Part shown: positions 12,106-28,319 of the stretch, in pieces | Layout: each line of letters begins with the position of its first letter | Position numbering within the stretch: the stretch's first letter is position 1 | Origin: Eriocheir sinensis | Taxonomy: Eukaryota > Arthropoda > Malacostraca > Decapoda > Varunidae | Reading direction: 5' to 3' | Assembly (NCBI RefSeq): GCF_024679095.1 | Contig: NW_026111821.1 | Location: forward strand, 174,744 to 238,743 | Length of the DNA stretch: 64,000 nucleotides | Notes under the pieces: generated by a model | The model's database searches: none | What the model was told of the DNA's origin: nothing | Seen by the model: only the letters and a program-made list of their open reading frames with translations | Made by a program: the position numbers and the translations under genes

Positions 12106-14940
12106 TTCATTAAAATACAACTTGCCTACTTACTTTATGTCGCGTTTGAAATTCGTGTTTGTTCCACTCCTCGTTACTTCGCTTTCTCGTATCGTCTTCA
12201 ATACTTTTCTCTTGTTTAATGACCATCTTAAAACATCTTAAAACAGCACTTTAAATAAGGATTCGTGTTTTTCTTGCCTAGCTACTCGTTTTCCACAGCT
12301 TCTTTTTTTCCTTTGTCCGTCTCTATCTATCCTTCTCAATCTACCTACAAATTTCATTCCTCTTTTCCGAGCGACCATATAATAAGACCTTAAGACCCTC
12401 GTAATTGGGGGCAGAAAACATCACAATAAATTCATTCTTTAACATATTTCACCAAGACATTAAGTAAACAAAAGTACTTCTATCACTGATTTTTTTTTTC
12501 CAACTTACATTAATCACCTTCTCTTCACCCTCTAACTTCTCCTTATTAATCATCTACTTCATCTTTGTCATTGACTTTTTTAAGCCCTCCTCTAGTAGTA
12601 CCTCCTTCTCCTCTTCCCTCTCCCTCTCCGTTGTCTGCCTGTCTTTCTCGTCTTCCTGTCTTCCTCGTTTTTCAACTATTTACTTTAAAAAATACTATAC
12701 TTGCCTCTTCATCATCCTATTCTTTTTCATACACTACCTCTGCCTGATCCTCTAAATCAGATTCAGCCTCAGCCTCCTCCACACTGCTCCTTCTCCTCCT
12801 TTTCCTTTTCACTCTTATTTCTCCTCCTCCTTCTCCTCTCTATCTCCCACCTCAATCCACCTCCTCCTTCACCTCAGCCTCCGCCTCCGCCTCCGCCTCC
12901 GTCTCTTCCCTAGGACTCCTACTCATCTTCCACGAACTCTCTACTCGTTAACTAAACGACGCGGCACTTATCAAAGAATTAATTCTCTGATTCACAGAAC
13001 AAATGACAGGCCAAGAGAAATATTTCCGTCAGGTCGTGAAGGAATACAAAGTCTTCAGGTTTTTTGCCAGCAAGTTAAAGATTTCAATGATTTTTTTTTC
13101 TATCCACAAAAAATCTAATGTAACTATGATTTACAAAGTAGACTAAATAAGCCACGTCATATTATCATTCAGAAAACTTAAAACATTAGAAAAAGGAAAA
13201 ATGTTGGAGTCAATAATAGTGTCCCGGGCAGTGGGTTCCTACGCGTCAGAAGGCTCAAAGACCACTGAGACTGAGATTAGCGCAGAAATGTAAGCAAAGC
13301 TCAGCGCACCTCAAATGTATGTTGACAAAACTTTGCATTGTCTGCAAACTAATATATATTTGTTTTACTGAAGACTGTGCAATATCAAAACAACTATTAT
13401 TTTCAACATGAAAACCTCGGAAGGACTCAAAGAAAATTATCAGATAAAATAAGGATATTGTTTTTAGTCAGAAAATCAAAAATGCTGAAATTTAAAATGA
13501 TTTTTCACGTGGAATACAAATCACAGGAGACGGGAAGATTATGATTATAAATGTGATAAAACATTCAACATATTTTCATATTCAAAATTTTTTTTCAGAG
13601 AAAATAAATGGAGACGAAACGAATAACCCACCACTATGATGCATATTCACTCCTCCAATTAACCATAAAAAAGTGAGTCAATACAATCCTCCCTCACGTG
13701 TTGTAAACTATTTCCCGCTTAGTAGTCACTAAAACTGCTGCCCTTTGTCATCTGCCTCCCTCCCGGACACTTAAAGAGGAGAGTCCCGACGGCCTTAGTA
13801 AAATATACATAAACATCTGCCTACATCGAGGCTCCCGACTCCTGTTCCTCGCCCGTAAGAGAAGAGGTGGCGATGACCAGACTCAGTCTCCCCAGGGGTT
13901 TTATGTCTATATCATTTATCTTAGTCGGCTTCTTCCATTGTCCTTCCACGTAAAGATCAATAGAGGATAATGCCGCTGTTATTTTCTTACCGTGACCTAA
14001 CAATGTTCGTGAGGAAGAATTACTCACGATATGACTCCTATTAAATGATTATAGACAAGCAAATAGGACAAACAGACCGGAGAGAGGGATTTTGTAGATG
14101 ATAATAATTGACAGACAAACAGAAAGAAGAGTTAAGACAAGATTACTGGCGAAAAAAAGGGGAGGGAATGGTGGTGTACATCCCACTATATACACTACTG
14201 TTATATAAAAGAGCAGTTAAAACAATATGAAAAAATATAACAGAAAAAAACCTCATGTATTTTTCAGTAACATGTTATCTGTTCTATATATCCATTCGCA
14301 TATAAAAAAAATCTGAAAATGGGCAGAAAGAAAAAAATAATGAATAGGAAAAGTAAAAGAGAATAAAAACTTGTGCCATTATCATTACAGAGGAGAATCC
14401 ACGCGAGGCAACTTTTCGGCTTTTGTCTAACCTTTTCATCAATACGAGTCGATAATAACAATAAAGATTTTGAGAAGCGTACAGTAATTGATACACTTTT
14501 CCAAAATTATTCGAGAGACAGAAAACGTGCAAGTAGACCCCATACAACCAACTATTCTTTTTGCGCAAAATTTCCAACATAAATACAAACAGATACGATA
14601 AGATAGAACATAATATTACACCTAATTATTATCTGTATTACTCGGGAGACAAACTTTTTTTCCCGATATTAAAAAGCAACGTCAGGAAGACAAGGTCACG
14701 GGAAAACACTTCCAGGAACACGACAAAGGGCAGAAGAAAACAACCAACAAGGATAATGATGATAAAAAAGGCTTTGTAGTGCTGGAGGTTTATACTTTTA
14801 ATCTTAATCATTTCCATAATCCTCTACTAACTTCGTCCTTATGTTCCTTCAAAAGACAAATGTTTTCTTTAAATTTTCTACTTTTTTAATTCTCTCTCAT
14901 TGTCTTCCATCTCTCCTAACTCCTCCTATTTTTCTGCTTT
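12106..14940. other. Unassigned AT-rich stretch
   Basis: Mostly AT-rich sequence without recognisable repeats or coding homology. It includes a pyrimidine tract (12590-12910) with a short CTCCGC array near 12878-12903. A 68-codon minus frame at 13821-14027 has normal composition but no recognised domain. Confidence 0.5.
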
Positions 14941-15235
14941 CCTCCTCCTCGTCCTCCTCCTCCTCCTCCTCCTCTCTTCTCTCCTGTTTAATCCATTTAC
15001 TTCTCTTCTTCGAGTTCTAGTTATCAATTCTCCACTTTTTTGATATTTTCATCTTTATCATCGTTTCTTTCTTTTCTTCTTCTTTTTCTTCTAAATCTCC
15101 TTCTTCTTCTATTATTTTCTTCTTCTTTTTCTTCTTCTTCTTTATCTTCTTCTCCTTCTTCTTCTTCTTCCTTTTCTTCTTCTTACATCTTCCTCTCTTA
15201 ATTCTTACTCTCCAAATCTTCCTCCTCCGCTTATT
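14941..15235. repeat. Impure (TCC)n/(TTC)n pyrimidine tract
   Basis: TCC repeats (14943-14975), then TTC-rich sequence (15060-15190). Confidence 0.85.
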
Positions 15236-15753
15236 TTCTTAATTTTTTGTTCGTAAGTTCCTAATCGCCTTATTGATTCTATCCAGCATATTTTCTCCTA
15301 CTAATATATCCCAATATCTTGCTGTTTTAATTTCTGTGCAACTTCTGGCTCTCGTTTTTTTCACTACTCTCATTTTAAAACTTTTCTGTTATTTCTCCTC
15401 ATCTTTTAAACCAGTTACGTACCTTTAAAGACTAAAAAAAGCGTACCCGACACATCCTCCTAATTCTAATCACCTTCATAATCCTCGCTACGTACGTCGT
15501 CTCAGCTATCGGACCAATGCAGCATAAGAACAGCAGCTGAGTATTACGCTGATGAAGTGTTTAATATTCAGTAAAGCATTAGCGTCGCGTCTCATAAGAA
15601 CTCGCTGTTTACCAAGATACGCCTCGCCAGCAAGCCTCGCGCGAGAAATATTCATTGGATGTTGATTAGGCCAGACGCGAAGAAAAAACAGAAGTTGAAA
15701 AAGAAGACGTTGGCGAGGGAATGGGCTACTACGAGTGTGTGTGTAATAATGAT
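15236..15753. other. Unassigned stretch
   Basis: No recognisable gene or repeat. Confidence 0.5.
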
Positions 15754-16120
15754 ATTTTTTTTATTTTATTTTTTTACGTCGTAGCCTATTGCGCCGGTAG
15801 GCTTCTTCCCGGTGAATCCTGATGGTCGGCCCAAGACTTCTTCCCGGTGGGGCCTGATGGTCGGCCCAGCCCGTTCTGGCGCAAGCGAGTGTTTATAGTG
15901 GCGCCATCTTGCATTGGCTCATGCTGCCCTCCCGGAGCTCATCTTTAATCCTAGAATCTAGAGTCCGGGTTGATCGGTGGTCTTCTGGACAGCATGTGGG
16001 TAGTTTTAAGCCACTCGGCGGCGGCTGAATAATCCCAGCTTGGTGGCACCGGTCGGGGATTGAGCTTGCGTCCTCCTGAACGCGGGGCCGTCTTGCTATC
16101 CATTCAGCCACCGCCTACCC
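15754..16120 (-). mobile_element. SINE-A copy 2, nearly complete
   Basis: On the minus strand: GGGTAGGCGGTGGCTGAATGG with a class II tRNA-like box A, then the body and the ATGGCGCCACTATAAACA block. A 3' block carries two ACCGGGAAGAAG motifs and then GACGT and an A/T-rich tail (15754-15777). Box B is degenerate. The doubled ACCGGGAAGAAG segment also occurs in the copy at 61.8 kb, so it may mark a subfamily. The 5' end abuts the ATT-type tail of LINE-K copy 1 at 16121 without spacer, in the same orientation. Confidence 0.92.
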
Positions 16121-17060
16121 AAATAATAATAGGTTTATTAATGTGAGGCAGCAGTAAGGCTGAAAATGTACATATTAAAAATACAAGAAACTAATAGTAA
16201 ATAGGCTACACTAGAGGGAGGGAGAGGGTGGGGGGTGGTTTGGGAGAGCTAAAAATAGAGACATAAGGGAGAGGGAGGGTGGTGTGGAGGGGGCACTTAG
16301 AGGGGTAGCGGCGAGGTGCTAATCTCCACCGCGGCCCTTTGGGTATGACTGTCACTGGGCATTGTTTATCATCCGCACCATCGCGGGCACTGCGCTACGT
16401 TTGTAACGGTCGGTTCGCGACGCTCTGAAGGGGTTGAGTTTGTTTTGGTGTCTGGTGAAGCGGGTGGGAGGAGGCGCGTCTGATGGCAGGAGGTGGCGGT
16501 GGCGAGGATGGTGAAGCAGGGAGATTCCGAATTTTCTGAGGGCGTCCTGGTGCTTGTCAGAGAGCCTCGGGAGACTCAGGGTGGCCAGGGCATTGTCGTA
16601 GATGTGGTAGTCAGGGCCTAAAATGACCCTGAATGCCCTCTTTTGAATCCTCTCAAGCTGCTGTTGTTGGGTGAGGGTAAGGGACTATGACCACGCCGGG
16701 GAGGCCTACATTAACTTTGGCAATATGAATGAAGAATAAATACTGCACAGCTCGTCAGCCGGTGCCCCCAGCGTTCTGAGTCTACGCAGCATGTACAGCT
16801 TGTAGGAGGCTGCTCTGACGGTGTTGGAGACGTGGAGCTTCCAGCTGAGCTGGTAGTCCACAGTGATGCCTAGTAGTTTGGTAGACTGGACAACCTGGAG
16901 GTGGTGTGAGCCAATAGACAGCAGCGGAGGCGGCACATCTCTCTTGGACGTGCAAACGTGCATCACCATGGTCTTGGTGTGGTTGATAGTGGCACTGTTG
17001 TCAACCGTCCATGCCTGAAAGTTGTCGAGCGACGCTTGAAGAGGTGCATAGTCAGGATCC
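16121..17060 (-). mobile_element. LINE-K copy 1: 3' end of a non-LTR retrotransposon
   Basis: The minus strand encodes the C-terminal RT region of a Jockey-superfamily-like element: TINHTKTMVMHVCTSKR, LLGITVDYQLSWKLHV, then after a stop LERIQKRAFRVILGPDY and LSLPRLSDKHQDALRKFG. The protein remnant ends in MVRMINNAQ (about 16360). The 3'UTR ends with CATTAATAAACCTATTATTATT. The element is 5'-truncated exactly where a GT array starts (17061). Its close relative is the plus copy at 54.77-55.32 kb. Confidence 0.85.
16706..16969 (-). pseudogene. LINE-K copy 1 RT C-terminal frame
   Basis: An 87-codon minus frame covers the RT thumb region, with QVVQSTKLLGITVDYQLSW and a LYMLRRLRTLGAP block. The frame opens upstream (to 17060) without a stop and ends in a TAG just after FILPKLM. 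The downstream LERIQKRAF block (about 16665-16360) lies beyond that stop. There is no catalytic box in this fragment, so it is a non-functional remnant. Confidence 0.8.
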
Positions 17061-17064
17061 CTGT

Positions 17065-17100
<36 letters not shown>
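17061..17100. repeat. Short compound (GT)n(GA)n
   Basis: GT repeat to about 17086, then GA. It abuts the truncated 5' end of LINE-K copy 1. Confidence 0.95.
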
Positions 17101-17101
<1 letters not shown>

Positions 17102-17248
17102 ACAATGGCAAACGATCCATTGTTCAAGATTGGCTCAGTTCAGCACAACCTTTGACCTTTGAAAATTACGTCTCATATTATGTATGTCAGTCCACCTCAC
17201 ACTGACCCCTCCCCCACCCACCCACACGAACAGACCCACACCCACACC

Positions 17249-17357
<109 letters not shown>

Positions 17358-17544
17358 AGTCTTCAATCACCTCGCCATTACCTTTAATCAGTAGCAGGTG
17401 GAGTTACAACCGCATGATGGCGTCGGTCGATCCCGTAACCTTTATTAATCCCATTTCAAACACGTGAACACACACATTCACCAATATTGTCATCGTATTA
17501 ACTATTTTCAGCTTCTTTGTGTAAGTACGTGTGTTTAATTGTCT

Positions 17545-18384
<840 letters not shown>

Positions 18385-18780
18385 TCCGTGAAAACAGATA
18401 TTAAAACCCATGTGGACACGGTCTTCATTGAAATTAAAAAAAAAGTCTCGTAAAATAGTAGTTGGACTAATTTATAGACCGCCAGGGTAGACTCTTGATG
18501 TCGACCACGCGTTAAGGGAATTAATATTAGAAACAAGTAGCAGTTGCGAGGCAGTAATTGTGGGGGACTTTAACTTGCCAGTGAAAAGATGGGGCGAACC
18601 GTTGAACTCTCATACAGTGCATAAATTTATAAGAAAGTGGTTTACATCAACACGTTCAAGAACCGACTCTGGAAAATAGTATACTTGAACTTATATTTTC
18701 AATGAGAGCTCATCTAGTTAACTAAGTAAATGTTGGTCCAGTTTTTAGTTCTAGCGATCACGAATAATCACATTCAGCAT
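18385..18780 (+). pseudogene. CR1-B endonuclease C-terminal half
   Basis: The frame encodes IVVGLIYRPP, then after a stop TLDVDHALREL and AVIVGDFNLPVKRWGEP. The GDFN box contributes catalytic Asp and Asn in LINE AP-endonucleases. Later parts are disrupted: the expected LDLV block and SDH box are only partly readable near 18685-18760 because of frame changes. Not functional. Confidence 0.8.
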
Positions 18781-18784
18781 CAAT

Positions 18785-19165
18785 ATGAATGAAAGTAAAG
18801 TATTTGCTAGTAAAGAAAAGGGGCCAGATTATCAGAGAGCGAATTTCGTAAGACTCCGATCATTTCTAAATAATTCTGACTGGACTGTAATTTCGACGGA
18901 AACAGATATTGATAAATCGTGGGAGGCCTTCACCACAATATTGAACAAGGCCATAAGCATATGCGTACCCTATCGTAACAGACGTTCAACTTTTAAGAAG
19001 AAACCCAAATGGTGGAATAACGAAATTAAAAAGAGCCTCTCTCTTAAAAAAAGCGTATACAGTAGATACATAACCCAAAGCGAGGCTGACAAACTAGAGT
19101 TGGACAGAATTCGCAGCAAACCCCCCCCAAAAAATAATATAACGAAGCATGAAAAATCTTCATGA
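18785..19165 (+). pseudogene. CR1-B endonuclease-RT linker
   Basis: A 126-codon frame with DYQRANFVRLRSFLNNSDW, an AISICVPYRNRR block and KKPKWWNNEIKKSLSLKKS. This is the lysine-rich segment that typically joins endonuclease and RT in CR1/L2-type proteins. It has the same layout as the NYKRANFNLARELL segment of CR1-A. The frame is lost in an eight-C tract (about 19120), after which homology continues out of frame. Confidence 0.8.
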
Positions 19166-19296
19166 ATATATAGCGGAAACAAGTAAATCTAATGCTAAAG
19201 ATTTTTTTTAGCTATGTATATAATTAAAATTCACTCACTTGTAGTATCGGACCGCCTGCTAATGATAATGGTAACCACACGAACGATGAAAATGAA

Positions 19297-20442
19297 ATGG
19301 CTACAATCCTAAATAGCTTTTTCGCATCCGTATTTACCGACGAAGATTGTTTATCACCTCAATCGCCAGATGTTAAAAGGACCAAAAAGATTTTAAATGG
19401 CGTGCTCATCGTAGAAAGTGTCATTTTACGCACAACTGAAAAGATTAAAGTAAGCAAACCTTCTGGTTTAGACAAAATTACCCCTAGAATTTTAAAAGAA
19501 ATCACACATCAAATTTGTAAACCGCTCTCTATCTTATTCAATAAAACTTTAACAGCTGGAAAAGATCCATCGGATTGGAAACTAGCCAATGTCACACCAA
19601 TTTTCAAAATGGGGGACAAGTCATCCAGGAAATTATTGACTAATTAGTCTGACATCGATTGTTTGTAAGTTAATGGAGACTATCATTCGCGACAATATGG
19701 TGAAATTCTTCGAAGAAAATAATATAATAAATAATTCGCAACATGGTTTCCATAGTAAACGTTCGTGTTTAATAACTTACTTGGTTTTTTTCATTATATT
19801 TTTAAGGAGTTCGATGAAAACAGATAAGTAGATATCATATAATCTAGATTTTCAAAAGGCATTTGATAAGGTCCCTCACAAACGATTGCTCAGTAAACTA
19901 TATAGGCGCACCGTATCTCGGGTAGCATTCACATTTGGCTTGTGGACTGGCTCTCTGAGCGGAAACAGAGAGTAGTTCTAAACGGTGCTTCATCTAACTG
20001 GCTCGATGTCAGAAGCGGCGTACCTCAAGGATCAGTGCTTGGTCCCATGCTCTTCTTAATTTATGTTAATGATATCGATGATGGGCTCACTTGCAAAATA
20101 TCAAAATTTGCTGATGACACAAAAATCGCTAGTAAGGTAACTACGACACTCGACGAAGAAGCATTACAATCAGATCTAGATCTACTTGCACGTTGGGCCA
20201 ATCAATGGCAAATGAAATTTAACGTTGACAAATGTAAAGTGTTACACATCGGAAACAATAACAATCGCGTTCAGTACGTAATGAATGGCCAACAACTTTC
20301 TGCAGTAAGTAAAGAAAAGGATCTTGGAATCACTATATCAAGCGATTTAAAGCCCAGTCAGCATTGTTCAGAGGTAGTTAAATCCACAAACAAATTGGTT
20401 GGCTTCATCGGACGAGTTTTAATAATAAATCGGAAAAAGTAA
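19297..20442 (+). pseudogene. CR1-B reverse transcriptase fingers and palm
   Basis: Frame 19297-19647 encodes the RT N-terminus (FFASVFTDED, KPSGLDKITPRIL, NVTPIFKMGDKSS). Homology continues out of frame through a LTSIVCKLMETIIRD block and SQHGFHSKRSCL (19670-19775). Frame 19942-20442 then carries GVPQGSVLGP, the catalytic FADD box (20110) and DLGITISSDLKPS. The conserved first palm block (FQKAFDKVPH, about 19850) is preceded by stops. The catalytic aspartates are kept, but the polypeptide is interrupted at least three times. Confidence 0.88.
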
Positions 20443-20935
20443 TATTAAAACTGTATAATTCGCTGGTTCGACCCCATCTAGAGTACTGTGTACAGTTTTG
20501 GTCTCCCTATTACAGAAAAGACGTAGAAAAGTTAGAACGGGTTCAACGGAGAATAACAAAAATGATTCCTAGATTGAGAAATTTATCTTATGAACAAAGG
20601 CTTAAAGAAGTAAATTTATTCAGCCTATCAAAACGAAGAATGCGAGGCGATCTAATAGAAGTGTTAAAAATGTTTAAAGGATTCAGTGATATTAATGCGG
20701 AAGATTACTTTACAATTGATCGATCAAATAGAACAAGAAGAAATAACAATTTCAAGATAAGTGGTAAAAGATTGTCGTCGCACGAAGCCAAACACTTCTT
20801 CAATCGAGTCGTTAATGTTTGAAATTCTCTGCCCTGTGTTGTCGTTGATAGTACAACATTTACGGTCTTCAAGAATAGATTAGACAAGTATTTTGAATCC
20901 AACCAGCAACTAAGATATTACTCATTGTCGTAATA
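20443..20935 (+). pseudogene. CR1-B RT thumb and C-terminus
   Basis: After the 20442 stop the protein continues in another frame: LKLYNSLVRPHLEYCVQFW, RRITKMIPRLRNLSYEQR and KRRMRGDLIEVLKM. Frame 20562-20822 ends at a TGA in place of the usual Trp of WNSLP. The last residues (FKNRLDKYFES) run to a TAA at about 20933. Confidence 0.85.
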
Positions 20936-20983
20936 ACGTTAAGTCCTTTCGAATACTGGTGTCCTTGTCCGTTGTTATTGCCT

Positions 20984-22120
20984 GGGGGCGTATTCTCAAA
21001 CGAAGTTACGGCGCCGTATCTGCTTAGGCGCCGCAAGTCCGGCCGTAGCGCTTCCGCTGGTATACTCAAAACACTGGCGCGGCCATTTTGAAGAGAATTG
21101 CGGCGCCACAGGTTAAGGCAGGTAGTGGGCTGCCCTAAATGAGTTACGGCCTTCGCTGCTACAGGTGGAACATACAGCCTTCATACAGGTATGAAATGCA
21201 TATAAACGATGTTTTACGTAGTTATACTAGTTATACAGTTGTACTAAACACCAGTAAGATGTTTAGTAATACAGTAACTAGGAAGTTTGGTGAAAACTTG
21301 TGAGGGGGCTTCCCACTGCAATGCTAAAAAAAAAAAAATATGTTGTGTTGCAAATAACTATTAGATAGGTATGTTGCCATGTTCCTATGCACTCATACTT
21401 TAGGGACAGCATCACAATTGAAGACTAAGTAGATATGCAGTTTACGCGCACCACACAAATTTCCTCGTATTTCCCTTCCTAAAGCCTACGAACTTGAGGA
21501 TCCACCCTCCATCCTTCGCAACGTAGTATCTTGCACGCATGAGTGAGCAGGGACTTCACTGTGTTGCAAGTGTTGTATATATACCATAGTTCTGATAAAT
21601 ATGAAAGGTAACTTTTCATAAAAAGTGGTGTAAGCTTGCATGTAGATATAGCATAGTCTGAATGTCATAGGCTATGAACAAAGGTAGGGTTAGTTCAGTT
21701 AGGTTTGTGTCAGTGCTATTAGCACTCATAGTCATAGCATTAGTAGTTCCTCTTCCGAAAAGTTCGGCCTCCTTTTCTTCGTAGGGGGCAAGGTAGGGGG
21801 TGAGGAGAGAGGCTCCATTGTCGTGAGAGGGTGGGCACCGTGGGAACGTTCGCACAACAGCTGATTTGTGTTTATATCCCGCGATTGGTCGACGCTTCCT
21901 ATTTGCCAACTAGAACTTGCCCCTGATTGAACATTGAAACGCGGCCTCCTTTCAGCGCCACGCGCCCTATGCTCCCCTTACGGCGGCCTTCAAAAGTTTT
22001 GAGTATGGGAGAGGAATGCAGAGATATGGCGCCGTAGCGCGACCGCAGCCAACGGCGCCTTGGGGAGGTTGAGGCAGCTCGCGGGCCTTGACTTACGACC
22101 CTTCTGAGAATCCGCCGCCG
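20984..22120. mobile_element. Candidate non-autonomous DNA transposon with imperfect terminal inverted repeats
   Basis: The left end reads GGCGTATTCTCAAA. The right end, reverse-complemented, reads GGCGGATTCTCAGA. Inside these, ATACTCAAAAC with a nearby GGCCATTTTGAAG (left, about 21062-21095) mirrors CATACTCAAAAC with TTTTGAAGGCC (right, about 21985-22006). Both ends are rich in GGCGCC palindromes. The inner 850 bp show no recognisable transposase. It sits just downstream of CR1-B. Target-site duplications are not clear. Alternatively, this may be two fragments of one repeat in opposite orientation. Confidence 0.45.
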
Positions 22121-22618
<498 letters not shown>

Positions 22619-22919
22619 TTCCTATATTCATCCTTATTTTATACTCTATCATCCTTTAGTCTCCGTTTTTTTTTTTAATCCACTTATCTCTCTGCCTGCT
22701 TCCGTTCCATCTCGTTCCTCTCACTTACTTCCCGTTCACCAAGTCTTTCTCTCCTTAGTGTCCTTCCCCTTCAATATCCCTGCCTCCTTCCTCCTCCTCC
22801 CTCCATCTATTATTCCATCATGACTTTCCTCACTTCCAGCTTTTCCCTCTAAATTCTTTACACACCTCATTTACTCTCCCCCTTCCACTTGTTTTTCCCT
22901 CAGTACTTTTCCTTCCTTC

Positions 22920-24403
<1,484 letters not shown>

Positions 24404-24420
24404 CTTCGTGCTCTCTCTCT

Positions 24421-24742
<322 letters not shown>

Positions 24743-24994
24743 AAGGTTAATGAATACTCAGGGTTGTCTCCTAAATCTCCCAAACAGCCAAGGTCATCTC
24801 ATAGCGCAGATGTGACGGCACGAGAATATACCTTCCAACGAGGCGTTAAGACGGTTCTCGTGTCCTGAAATATCTCTCTCCTCTTTCCTTACATTCCAGT
24901 CTTGACGTATATTGTTGTCTTCTGTGTTTCTTTCTTGTTTTAACGATGGTGTTTTCTTACGGTATTCTTCTCTTCCATGCTTTGTTTCCGGTCT

Positions 24995-25082
24995 CTTTTC
25001 CTTTATATTTCTTTAGGAGCAGCGAGTAGCGGGCTTTTTTTGTGTGCCCTTGTGCTGTCTCCTTTGCTGTAAAAAAAAAACA
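24995..25082 (+). mobile_element. LINE-J 3' tail, solo fragment
   Basis: TTTAGGAGCAGCGAGTAGCG, then GGGCTTTTTTTGTGTGCCC, then CTGTCTCCTTTGCTGTAAAAA. This matches the 3'UTR of LINE-J at 59.92-60.0 kb and the reverse complement of 7606-7690. Only the last 85 bases or so are present, which fits an extremely 5'-truncated retrotransposition ending in a poly(A). Confidence 0.8.
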
Positions 25083-25251
25083 TATCAATTTCCTCACTTT
25101 ATTCCCTTATGTTACCATTTCACGATTTCTTTTTTCAGCTACTTCTTCTCTCCTCTTTAACTGTCTACTTTTACTTATTCCCTTCTAATCTCCTCGTGCT
25201 GCTCCTCCTCCGTATCCGCAGTTAGATAGGCTAGCGTCCCAAACTACAAAT

Positions 25252-25435
25252 CTGGAATGGTCGAGAAATGGGTACCTGGGGAAACCTGGGGAAGGCAAAC
25301 TGTGATGACGCGGGTGTCAAACAGGTCCTGTGTCGGGGTTGTTTTTTACCACCACATTCTCAAAGGACAACAGGACGGAGATGAGCACAGCCGCCACGCG
25401 CATCTATGGCTTATGTCTCCCAACATTAACTTTAC
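25252..25435 (+). mobile_element. SINE-C copy 1, head missing
   Basis: GGTCGAGAAATGGGTA, TGTGTCGGG, a CAACAGGACGGAGATGAGCA block and CGCGCATCTATGGC match the body of the SINE-C copy at 35.27-35.54 kb (reverse complement). The tRNA-like promoter is not recognisable here. Confidence 0.75.
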
Positions 25436-25520
25436 CTCCTCCTCCACCTCTTCCTCCTCCTCCTCCTCTTCCTCCTTTTCTCTTCATCCTTCTCCTCCTC
25501 CAAACTTTATTCTCCTTCAT
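25436..25520. repeat. Impure (TCC)n
   Basis: TCC/TTC tract after the SINE-C fragment. Confidence 0.85.
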
Positions 25521-25601
25521 CATCATACTTTTCGAACTTCATTTCCATATTATTGCAGAGGAACTGAGTAGCACTTTATGGTGATTAAATTGGAAGAAGT
25601 G

Positions 25602-27073
<1,472 letters not shown>

Positions 27074-27349
27074 TTGTTGGTACTGGATGTATGTATCAGG
27101 TGATTTTTTGTTTTAATCAATTTATTACGTTTACAGAGCGACAGATCTAGTACATAAAACATTGTCTATAAACAAGTGATTGATGACACGCAGGCCACGT
27201 CGTCATTTACACAAAGATGCCATTCATCAAAGCTGGGTTAAACTGAGTTTAAATAACATTCATCGAAGGAGAGGTTCATAAGGAGAAACAAAATAAGGTT
27301 AGCACCCACCAAAGTATGGGTCTCGTACTAGAATATGGTCCGAATTATT

Positions 27350-28304
27350 GATACTGAGGGCTTACACATCGGGGTTTATGAATATGTCCCGTGTGCTTCA
27401 CAGAGCATGGTTATTCCTCCCTGAGGCAGCATGTCTATGACTAAGGGACATTCGAGGCAGTAGTGCTTAAGGCTGTTGGCGTTGGGGCGGCCACCCAGCT
27501 TACAGGAGGTGAGGTAAGGAATGTCCCCCGCCTCAGAGACTTGCCACAGAGGTCGGTATCCCAGCCGAAGACGAGCTGATATACGATGCTGTGTCTGCGA
27601 ACCATGAGTCCATATCAGAGATACTTCGGAGGGGAGAGACGGAAGTGGTCGTAATGTTGGATAGATACACTATGCGTGCTCTCAGCGTTCGTGCGGTGCA
27701 GTGTGGGGAGAAGAGCGGCTGAGTGTATCTCTGTTTGTAGCAGAGGGGAGAGGGTGTAGCACCATCAGACAGAAGCAGTACTCAGGCGTTTTTTGCGTGG
27801 AGGTCCACCGTGTCGTTGACTGCAATTCCAACATGGGAAGGAATCCACAAAAAAACTGTACGGTAAAGAGATATCACATGCCGCGACCAGATGAAGCAAG
27901 ATTTGTTGGAGTAAGCATCGGTGTGTGGGCTGTGGAGATGAGATGGTCTGAAACGTAGACATTGAGTCGCACATCACAACTCCATTCAATCCCCGTTGCC
28001 ACAGGAGAGTGACAGCCAGCAAGAGTCCCTATAACTCGCAATTGGTAGAGCTGGATGAGTTGGGCAGTCTGCGGCCCACCCAGCCTCCCTCCGGTGGCTC
28101 CACATCAAATGAGTAGATAGCGCACCCCGCGCTCCCATCTGACTGCACAGAACCGTCAATGTAGAGGCGGTGCGCGGCAGGGACGGAGGAGGACACAGCG
28201 GTGATTTGCTCCAAAGCTAGTTGTTTCTGGTAGAGTGGTGGGTCATTATGGCAGATATACGAAGAGTACGAGATGGCGACGCAAAAAATGTTCAGGGCAT
28301 GCAC
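27350..28304 (-). pseudogene. LINE-I RNase H and C-terminal remnant
   Basis: Minus frames give LYIDGSVQSDGSAGCAIY (first catalytic Asp), STNCEL (catalytic Glu), VVMCDS (catalytic Asp) and, in a shifted frame at 27847-27825, WIPSHVGI with NDTVDLHAK. This is the full set of RNase H landmarks in order. Further downstream, PYLTSCKLGG and LKHYCLECP (27530-27445) resemble the terminal Cys/His motif of the group. The domain cleaves RNA in RNA-DNA hybrids during reverse transcription. At least two frame changes disable it. Confidence 0.85.
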
Positions 28305-28319
28305 ACACTTGACAGGACC

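Larger units (their letters stand above)
18385..20950 (+). mobile_element. CR1-B: 5'-truncated CR1-type LINE
   Basis: A plus-strand element with the second half of the AP-endonuclease, the linker and all of RT, broken by several stops and frame changes. It starts inside the endonuclease at DIKTHVDTVF (about 18390). Motifs in order: GLIYRPP (about 18468), VGDFNLP (about 18560), YRNRRSTFKKKPKWWN (about 18975), FFASVFTDED (19318), SGLDKITPRILKE (19460), SGVPQGSVLGP (20015), KFADDTK (20105) and LVRPHLEYCVQFWSP (20465). The C-terminus is FKNRLDKYFE (20865). Domain order and motifs match CR1-A at 50-54 kb, to which it is clearly related but well diverged. ORF1 is absent. Confidence 0.93.

Noticed and set aside
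13821..14027. A host exon on the minus strand (68 codons, normal composition)
   Set aside because: No recognised domain, no convincing splice sites and no repetition of the signal nearby. A protein search of this frame would decide; a significant arthropod hit would reinstate it.
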